Shown: positions 57,072 to 64,000 of the stretch, piece after piece
Numbering within the stretch: the stretch's first letter is position 1
How the letters are laid out: each line of letters opens with the position of its first letter
NCBI RefSeq assembly: GCF_010093595.1
Contig: NW_022985475.1
Span: 26,504 to 90,503 of the forward strand
Direction of reading: 5' to 3'
DNA: 64,000 nt
From: Mytilinidion resinicola
Taxonomy: Eukaryota; Ascomycota; Dothideomycetes; Mytilinidiales; Mytilinidiaceae
Translations under genes and position numbers: made by a program
The notes under the pieces: generated by a model
What the model saw: only the letters and a program-made list of their open reading frames with translations
What the model was told of the DNA's origin: nothing
Database searches by the model: none

Positions 57072-58361
57072 TCATCCATCCATGTCATTAGTAGGGCCCT
57101 CCCACACTTGCCGACAGCTAATATTGAGCCTCTTGCTTCGCATATAGCCCTTCCACCGCGCATACTCCTTCGGTGCCCCACCCCCCTCTTTGACCGGCCA
57201 CGCATGCAAACTTTCAGGACACGTTCCCGCCATAACTTTCGGCATCGCGTGCCATGCCCACCGTGTTGGGCCGTCCATCTGAACTACGTCCCCGCTTCGT
57301 ACGCGTATCACAACCATAGGTTGCTTCGGGGAGTCTGATTTCGAGTTTTTTGAAGAAGCATGATGCGGGGGTGCTTCGGGTTCGTCACCCTGTTCGCGCT
57401 CTTCCCGAGGCAGGTCCTCTTTCGCAATGATGAATAGTCCATCGCAGCCAAGCGTGAAGCTAGCTAGTCCTCGCGGACTCTCCTCGGAGACGTCGCGATG
57501 AACAGGCATGTAGTCTTTCGGGCTATAGAGCAGTACGACGCCGGACTCAGGCTTAAAAGATGCTTTGAAAAGAGTGGTAACGAGTTCGGCAAGGTCGGCC
57601 GGGAAAGGAGTCGGAGAAGAAGGTGGATAAGATCGTGTACTCCAATTGTATTGCGAACCGAGAGTCAGCCAGCGAAGCTTCTTTTGTAAGAACTGCGCTG
57701 TATTGAGTGTCTTGTGGGACGAGAGAGGGTTGATGGGAATGAAAGCTGGATGCTTGTTGTTTTGCGGATAAGTGAAGAAAGACAGCGGCGATGTTGCGTC
57801 TGCCAGATGCGGAGGATACGGGATGGTATAGTCTTGACTGAGGTTATTTGTATGTAGCGGAATAGACAGCTCACGGTGTAGGAGATGGTCGAGCATGAGC
57901 CATTGGCTTTCGGGGGGGAGGAGAGATGGGAACAAGCGGAGGCCTGGGAAGTGTCAGATCACGTGAGGAATTGATCATCACTTATAGGAGATTTACCTGG
58001 GAATTCCTTATGCTCATAGACGGTACACGCTGGAGGAAGGGACTCTGCCTCAACCAAGTCCCCATTGGTGGTCTTCCCGTGATTTTTGAAGGCTTTTTCG
58101 GCGGAGGCAATTAATTCGGATGGGATGATGTCAACGGCGATGAGCTGCATTTGCTGATCTTCGGTCAACCCACGGTTGAAATCAATGATATGAAGGTCTC
58201 CATCGACTGCTGCGTCGTCCATTTTCTGGTACTTCCGGTACATATCACATATTGATTGCGGCGGAAGGGCATGTGTATCATTGCCATTGTGTCTCTGTCA
58301 AGTCAAGTCAGAGGAGCATAAACTAAAGAGGGCATACACTTACGGTTTTTCCGTCATCCAT
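57072..58361 (-). CDS. AlkB-family 2OG-Fe(II) oxygenase (ALKBH1-like)
   Basis: Three exons, 58361-58344 (only six codons), 58294-57997 and 57943-57072, with introns of 49 and 53 nt. They give 395 aa. The tiny first exon is chosen because it supplies the ATG and joins MDDGKT to RHNGNDTHALPPQSICDMYR. Domain order: HIIDFNRGLTEDQQ, LRWLTLGSQYNWSTRSYP, then the double-stranded beta-helix with SGVVLLYSPKDYMPVHRDVS (iron ligands His254 and Asp256), SFTLGCDGLFII, SGDVVQMDGPTRWAWHAMPK (His337) and KRLNISCRQVW (Arg377 and Arg383, 2-oxoglutarate and substrate binding). All catalytic residues are present. ALKBH1-type proteins demethylate nucleic acids, often tRNA; the substrate here is unproven. Not broken, unlike the oxygenase at 48.7 kb. 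Confidence 0.9.
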
Positions 58362-59439
58362 TGTGTTTCTTCTCTTTTCTCTTGCTTCAGTCTGTTTCAC
58401 TTTCACTCCACTGTGGAGCTTTCTGCGGATTTCCGCTCTGACCAGCGGTAGATCTATCAGTCGACACGAACGTCGCATCAACAATTCTGGAATTATTCTA
58501 AAGCGATGGATCGTCTTGAATTGATAGTACCTACAGTCCGCTTCGATGACAAGTGCTACTTGAACAATGAGGTTTAGTTTGTGGAGGAAAACTTTAGTGT
58601 CAGATCTTGCCAGCGACAAGCGGGATATTCAGGAACGCCATCCCGTTTAGGTTAGTCACCTGTTCTATTAGCCCCTCCAACGTCTCCCGCTTTCTTTTTC
58701 CCCCATCCCTTCAACAGCATCATGACAGCTTCACGCCAAGTCAATGACTTCCATCTTCTACAACATTTCTCTTCTTTCTATTCAATCCACTCAACCTCTG
58801 AAGTTCTCATCCTATGCAGAGGCTCTCTAGCTAGCAGCAAGGTCAGGTGGTCTTATGGGCTGAGCGAGTCCCTTGGTTCCACGCAGCCGAGGACCTTTGA
58901 CCCTATCCTAAGATTTAGATAGATTTCGAAGCACCTCAGAAAGTGGTAACAGGGTGTGCCCATGTTTTGCCCGAGATGCTCCAAACTTTCCATATTCTCG
59001 ATACGAGGTGCCGTGCGGCAAACATTACACAGTCCCTCTCGAATCATGACGGCGGAGCAGCAGTAAAGCTATATATACATCATGGAATATATCCGTACTA
59101 TCACCACTGAGACGATCAGATTTGTTGTCCCCACGGTGTCGCCAATATCACCACAAAAACACAAAACTTTTTCGGAGGGGCCTCAGAGATTGTTGGGATA
59201 GGAATCCTGCTCACGAATGCGTCGGGAAATTATATGGCACTTGGGATAAAATTCATTGATTAAAGGAAGGACTACAGCGTCATTACTCTGATTCTCTCAG
59301 GTATTCATGGCGCTAGAACAATGAATGCGGAAAAATTGCAAAGAATACAGTAGCAAGCGCTGAAAGGTTAAGATGAAGCAGAGATCAACGAAACGAAACG
59401 AGTGTGAGAAGGGGAGGTAGATCAAGAACGCCGGCTGCC
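58362..59439. other. Intergenic with MITE debris
   Basis: A right MITE end at about 58,922-58,962 (CGAAGCACCTCAGAAAGTGG TAACAGGGTGTG) matches the TGAGGTG..TTACC ends of the family; its left partner is not clear. Other short frames are unremarkable. Confidence 0.45.
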
Positions 59440-60816
59440 TTACTCAAAGATCGTAAAGCTCTGGTATAGAGCGTGCTCTCCCTTCCTGATCCAATTATGC
59501 TCGAAGGGCTTGAAATCGTGGTGAACTTTCACCGTTTTCGCCGCACTCTTCAGGACTTCTTTTGGGATGGTTGACCCCTGTATCGAACGCCCTGCATTGC
59601 TTCCCTCGCGAGGACTGATAATCCATAATGTTTCCAAATCAAGAATTTTGCCTAATCGAGTAAGCAATTCCGGCCACGTACCCTTTGAGAGAGTTACGTA
59701 GGCCAATCCTAGCTTGCGGATACCGCGAAGACCGTTTTCTTCTTCTGTGAAAACACGAAGGATGTCTTCTACCCGCGTGTACAGCCCGAGGTCAAACGTC
59801 AAGCGTAGATCCCGGAGCTTCGGCAAAGGAACGGTGCCCAACCCCAGGGGGTTTTTCATGAACGGATTGATGAATTCCTCGTCCTCGATATACCTCTGCT
59901 CTGGAACGTGGTCGGCAAAAAGTGAGAGGTCTAGAGTCTCCAAATTAGGGGACGAACGAAGTAGATCTTGCACTACAGCACCACCCTCTACGAACTGCTG
60001 GATGTTGCAACTGAAATGCTTCAGATCCTTCAAGACTGATGCACGGTGCGATGCGTCAATTGACAGAAGATTATGGGCGCTGATGGAGTGCCAATATGCT
60101 ACGTTCCCTGCAAAAGGTGTTGCGAAAGTCTCCAAAGTTACATTCGATGCGCTCAAGGCTGCGAAAAGCTCCTTCAAATCGGGCGCTGAGAAGTCGCTGC
60201 TGTAAAGGTGCTCGTCAACGCGCTCCCAAGACTTGACTTTGCTCTTCGTTCCATGTTTCCAGTCCGACAAGTTAGACCAGACTGTACGGTCAGTCCAATG
60301 GCCGAGATCTTGACCCTGGGGTATAGGATAGTAGCTAATATTGCGGAGACGAGGGAAGCGAGCTAGCAGGCTAGTGAGTTGCTTCAAGTACTTGCCTGAC
60401 TTTCGAAATTGAGACTGTTCTTGGCCATGCTGTACTACATCTTTCCACGCCAGTTTCTGAGAGCCGACATAGAAGTGCTTCTTCTGAGCCGCTGTGTTGG
60501 TCGTAAATTGCAATCCACAGAAAGAAAGAGTCTCAATATCCGCGGCAAACTGGCTCTCTGCGACTTTTCGTAGCGATTCCATGCTATCTGGAGTGCTATA
60601 GAACAGCGTTTCTTCGAGAACCTTGACGAATGCCTGCTCCAGCGCTGGCATACCTGGATAGTCAATCTGAGCCCTGCGAATCTCCTTCTTCGCCATTTCG
60701 GAAAGCAGGGCTAACCGTTCATGGGGGCTTTTGGTGGGAGTTGCCCATTCTTCGATCCTTTGCTGGACTGCTCCAGGCGGCAATCCCGACATTCCGGCAG
60801 CAGCGTTGTGCACCAT
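59440..60816 (-). CDS. LRR/F-box-like protein, copy B (intact)
   Basis: An intact single exon of 458 aa starting MVHNAAAGMSGLPPGAVQQR. It is paralogous to copy A throughout (see 53,077) but well diverged, so the duplication is not recent. Leucine-rich segments are LPKLRDLRLTFDL, NLETLDLSLFA, GIRKLGLAYVTL and LDLETLWIISPRE. SMESLRKVAESQFAADIETL resembles the region that follows the F-box in fungal F-box proteins, though no F-box is present. No transmembrane or signal segment. It is divergent from the secreted-protein gene at 61,569 (starts ~750 bases apart), the same arrangement as copy A with copy 2. Function unknown; an adaptor-like role is only a guess from the repeats. Confidence 0.75.
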   Translation of the reverse strand: MVHNAAAGMSGLPPGAVQQRIEEWATPTKSPHERLALLSEMAKKEIRRAQIDYPGMPALEQAFVKVLEETLFYSTPDSMESLRKVAESQFAADIETLSFCGLQFTTNTAAQKKHFYVGSQKLAWKDVVQHGQEQSQFRKSGKYLKQLTSLLARFPRLRNISYYPIPQGQDLGHWTDRTVWSNLSDWKHGTKSKVKSWERVDEHLYSSDFSAPDLKELFAALSASNVTLETFATPFAGNVAYWHSISAHNLLSIDASHRASVLKDLKHFSCNIQQFVEGGAVVQDLLRSSPNLETLDLSLFADHVPEQRYIEDEEFINPFMKNPLGLGTVPLPKLRDLRLTFDLGLYTRVEDILRVFTEEENGLRGIRKLGLAYVTLSKGTWPELLTRLGKILDLETLWIISPREGSNAGRSIQGSTIPKEVLKSAAKTVKVHHDFKPFEHNWIRKGEHALYQSFTIFE

Positions 60817-61401
60817 AGTTGATTGAGTTTGCAGATTTGGGTTGTGTAGCTTGTGTGGTACAGCGGTGTCTTTGGTATCGTGTCAAAGAGGTTGTTGGTT
60901 TGCGCAACGATTGCGATAGAAAGGAAATGTTAAAATGCTATTGAGAGGTGAGTGCCGTATTTATAGACCCCTTCGATTTTCAACTTTGCACAATGTCCTT
61001 TACCGGAGACACGTTTCATTATATTTACAAGAAGAAACTTATCATACATTGTTGAACGCCACACCTTACGCACAATAATCTAAGAGCGTGGGGCATTGGA
61101 TGAGGCCCAATCGTGCAAACGGCTAGATTTCAAAGATCTGAAAATATACCGAACCATCCGGCACAGTAGCAGGAATGTGTACGCTGACCTAGGAAGAGAC
61201 ATGGTGCGGGGAAGTACCCCTGCGGTTTCCGTCACGTCTCTCTTGAAAATGACTAAAGATAGTACAAGGTATGCTCTAAGAGGGAGAGATCTTACAGCAT
61301 TACCTGAGCCAAATCTCAAAATCCTGAGGACTACTAGGAAGTCATTCGGATCCACGGATCCACGGATCTATCTCGCGGGTCGCGTCATCCAGCAATACAA
61401 G

Positions 61402-61470
61402 CTCCAAAAACTCCTGATAGGATGAATCTAGATGGGCCGTGTTCCATGGTACAGTCTTAGAACATGAGCC
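61402..61470. repeat. Direct repeat flanking the secreted-protein gene, left copy
   Basis: CTCCAAAAACTC-TGATAGGAT-AATCTAGATGGG followed by GTTCCATGGTACAGTCTTAG resembles 62,718-62,832 (CCCCAAAAACTCCGAATAGG, TCTAGATGGG, then ATTCCACGGCACAATCTTAG). Most differences are C/T or G/A. The two copies bracket the gene at 61,569. Confidence 0.55.
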
Positions 61471-61568
61471 AAGAATTGCTGACATATAACCACACATTTG
61501 CCCGCGAATTAGCCACTCACCCACCTCATCTCATTTCACAATTAAGCGATTTTCCAACTTGGACTGAA

Positions 61569-62256
61569 ATGGTTTCCTACACCGCAGCATTCGCATCGCT
61601 CCTCAGCCTCCTTGCCACGACAGCTCTTTCAAAAAACGTTATTGATGCCTACCCAGACCACAGATGCTCCAGCTCAGACCAGCATCTATCCTACATCACC
61701 TTAGAGGACAAGCATGTATCGAAAGTCGACGGAATTCAGTCCTATAACTTTACTGAATGTCGCACTACTCGTGAGCCATCCTAGAAATTAGCCTTTACAT
61801 CATTTGACACTAATAGAACTCTACAGAATGGAGGTCGAATATTACTGAGGTAGTCGTGGGGGTCGGTGGTATGGTAATTAGAGAGATTGATCCAGGATGT
61901 TGGTGTAAGTCTTAGAATGTTTCGGCCTTGGTCCTTCTGTAACGAAACCTCGGTTTTCTAATTCGTTGTTAGACACGATTTACCAGGATGATAAATGCGC
62001 TGTGGATCTGGGCCTCGACACAAAACAGGGCGAGCACGCCATTGGCAGGTGTTGGTGGTTCTTCAAACCACGAGCGCTAATCGGATCGTTCAAGTTGACC
62101 TGCAATAATGCAACAGGGTACATCACTCAAACGGCAGCGGGCTGGCGCACACACCCTAATCATAAACCTCCCTACGACAAAACCAAATCCCACAACGGGT
62201 GGCCCAAACCGCCTACCCGTTTTCCGCGCCATATCCGATTCCTGCAGCCCACCTGA
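61569..62256 (+). CDS. Small secreted six-cysteine protein, copy 1 (intact; effector-like)
   Basis: Three exons, 61569-61770, 61827-61904 and 61973-62256, with introns of 56 and 68 nt. They give 187 aa. The signal peptide is MVSYTAAFASLLSLLATTALS. The mature part has Cys33, 64, 92, 102, 120 and 137 (HRC, TEC, PGCW, DKC, GRCWWF, LTC), all conserved in the relic at 50,816. A central block QWRSNITEVVVGVGGMVIRE is shared too. After Cys137 there is a ~50-aa Pro/His/Lys-rich tail absent from copy 2, which stops at that point. Size, secretion and even Cys number fit fungal effectors or antimicrobial proteins. I recognise no named family. An in-frame ATG at 61,464 exists, but the signal peptide argues for 61,569. 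Confidence 0.8.
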
Positions 62257-62891
62257 TTTGAATAGCCATCGAAGGGCGTACACAACACGCTTCACGCTCT
62301 TTCCCAACGTCTTTCTATTCTCTTGTCGCCTTCGCGCGACAAAGCACGCGTACGCCTACGCTACCCCGGACCCTACTCAGCATCTGGACTCGCCACGGCC
62401 CCGGAACCTAGGACCATTCGAACCCGGAAAAATCCTGGAGGACGCATTAAGATGGCTTACTCTGTAGTAATGCTTCTCACAGAGGTACTACGTGTCCTCC
62501 ACAGCCGCACACAATAGTAAGGGACGCAGGGAGCCGTACACCGCAGAAAACGAGGTTTTCATCTGGACGTTGCGAGGCAGCGTGCCAGCGGTCGGTTTCC
62601 CCTTGTAAATTAGTCACCTAACGGGACCTACAACAGCGTAATAGCACATAATAATAATGCGACAATACCGTTACATCCACGATACCATTTCAGATCTCAA
62701 ACCACAATAAAACAACACGAGCCCCAAAAACTCCGAATAGGATATCTCTAGATGGGTAGCGATCCCCATTCACTTTTCCTATAAGTGAAGCTCTCATATA
62801 TATTCCACGGCACAATCTTAGGGCACATACCATGATGGTAAACTCCCTGTGAACAAACGACAGTTGATACTGGTTTCATATTTGAGACATA
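62257..62891. other. Intergenic; right copy of the flanking repeat
   Basis: Contains 62,718-62,832, the right-hand copy of the direct repeat around the secreted-protein gene. ATAATAATAATGCGACAATA near 62,650 is simple-repeat-like. No gene is seen. Confidence 0.45.
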
Positions 62892-64000
62892 CTACCCTAT
62901 TAAAGAAGCAGCAAGCATAACAAGCCCACCGAACCCGTCCATGCCCGAACACCACTCCTCCCAATTCGCAATGCCCCTTGACGGAGTACTGGCGTCCAAA
63001 GGCCTATGGAGCAGTATTGCGTCACTACAATATACCTGGCCTTCATCTAACTTAACAAGCTCACCGTTTGCAGCCAATCCAAAGGCAGTCTGAACCCCAG
63101 GGTCCCTCTCGCTTTCCGACTTCCACCGGAACTCATCCCCTGCTTCCCATAGCTGTTTCTTCGCCGGCAGCGGTGCGAGGACAAGATCCTCTTGCAGATG
63201 GCACATCGCCGCTGGCTCGAAGTAGACTAACATATTCACGACTCTATAGACCACTGCTAATCTTTGATTTGGTTAGTATCTTCGATTCATCACAACAGGG
63301 TGGGCAGAAGTCTAACCTTCGTCTCGATTCCTCGTAGATCCAATCTTTCCAGCTTACGCCAAGACCGTAGTTGCATATTGCAGACCGCGTATTGCATGAA
63401 ATGATGTTGGAGAGTTGTTTGGCGATAACCTACATCAGTTCATCAGAACTAAATTAAGAGGTAAGGAGCGGGAGCTAGACCTACAGCCACCGTCGCGAGT
63501 AACAGAAAATCAAAGTTGTTATGGTCCGTCTCGCCTTCATCTAACCTGATGAGAATGTAAATTGAGAGGGCTTGCATGGCCGCAAGCAGTCCCCATTTAT
63601 TCAACGTTAGATGCTAAAATCACCGATGAGCTCCTTATGGGTACCCTTAAACCATAGAAAACTCAACTAACCTCTTCATGTAAACGTTCACACTCTAGCC
63701 GCACATTTTTCCAGAACAACTTTCGACTCCCTTGGACCCCGCTACTGATCATATGCACCAAACTGATGCAGTTGGTGAGGGGCTCCATGTAGTTATCCTC
63801 ACTATCGGAAGATGTTATACGCGGATGGATGAAGGGCGGAAGGATGTTGTGGCGCAGCATCATTAGGGGATAAGATTTCAGGGTGTGAAGTATGAGGTTG
63901 CCGATTCTTTGCGTCCCGGTCGTCATTTTGGGTCGTTGGATAAGTGATCGGACAGCGAAAGTTGGTGATCTTGGTATCGATGCGTTGAGAGAAGAGCTGG
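62892..64000 (-). CDS. Zinc-finger transcription factor, C-terminal part (runs off the window)
   Basis: Four exons are visible on the minus strand: from beyond 64,000 to 63672, then 63613-63485, 63429-63317 and 63261-62892, with introns of 58, 55 and 55 nt. They read LHTLKSYPLMMLRHNILPPF with IHP, EPLTNCISLVHMISS, GSRKLFWKNVRLECERLHEE, then HLTLNKWGLLAAMQALSIYI and WKDWIYEESRRRLAVVYRVV, with FEPAAMCHL, LAPLPAKKQLWEAGDEFRWK and a stop at 62,892. This block (SYPxMMLxHNxLPPFIHP, ExSRRR, KxLWEA) is the conserved C-terminal region of fungal Zn2Cys6/C2H2 regulators. The DNA-binding domain lies outside the window. The acceptor AATCAAAG at 63,262 was chosen to keep the frame. Regulatory targets unknown. 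Confidence 0.8.

Noticed and set aside
61096..61425. 109-codon plus-strand frame before the secreted-protein gene
   Set aside because: It lacks an ATG at its start, and its end overlaps the flanking direct repeat. Coding status is not supported.
1..64000. tRNA and rRNA genes
   Set aside because: I looked for cloverleaf-like and conserved rRNA stretches by eye and saw none convincing. A dedicated scan could still find one.

Overview
The window is nuclear DNA of a filamentous ascomycete (Pezizomycotina). The evidence is short GT-AG introns (about 38-68 nt) with CTAAC/CTGAC-type branch points, fungal-only protein families (Zn2Cys6 regulators, HET domain, GET1, Ser/Thr-rich wall protein), and a 5' third that is extremely AT-rich and depleted of CpA/TpG, the footprint of repeat-induced point mutation (RIP). 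A dothideomycete is plausible, but I cannot prove the class.

Layout. 1-12,260 is a transposon graveyard. It holds a Ty3/Gypsy integrase-chromodomain remnant, two Fot1/pogo copies in inverted orientation (one full length, inserted in a TA-rich minisatellite), a 3.5 kb MULE whose 5' half is RIP-destroyed while its 3' half is clean (with a 485-base N gap), and a third Fot1 fragment. 12,585-24,754 is mostly intact genes: a Zn2Cys6 regulator, a membrane protein, a PPR protein and mitoribosomal mS23 as a divergent pair, and an MFS porter. 24,755-31,330 is gene-poor and rich in miniature inverted-repeat elements (MITEs). 31,352-39,044 holds GET1 and a prenyltransferase-alpha-like gene (divergent), a fungal protein of unknown function, a frameshifted SDR, and a kinesin whose only defect is a stop in the P-loop. 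40,011-50,207 holds a wrecked HET gene, an SDR relic, a mucin-like wall protein and a wrecked 2OG-Fe(II) oxygenase. 50,816-62,256 contains two copies, in mirror-image order, of a divergent pair: a six-cysteine small secreted protein and a ~450-aa LRR/F-box-like protein. Between them lie an ALKBH1-type gene and a pseudogene. 62,892-64,000 is the 3' part of another transcription factor.

Exon models were worked out by hand from splice signals and reading-frame continuity. Several resolve into complete proteins: 748 aa regulator, 303 aa membrane protein, 251 aa mS23, 449 aa MFS, 214 aa GET1, 368 aa prenyltransferase-like, 542 aa wall protein, 395 aa AlkB, 187 aa secreted protein.

Themes: (1) a family of ~100-180 bp MITEs saturates the window, and three copies sit inside introns of otherwise readable genes; (2) C-to-T changes in CpA context (or their complement) make premature stops in ordinary genes, so RIP-type mutation has reached beyond transposons; (3) the mirror-image secreted-protein/LRR-like module is the best candidate for something undescribed.
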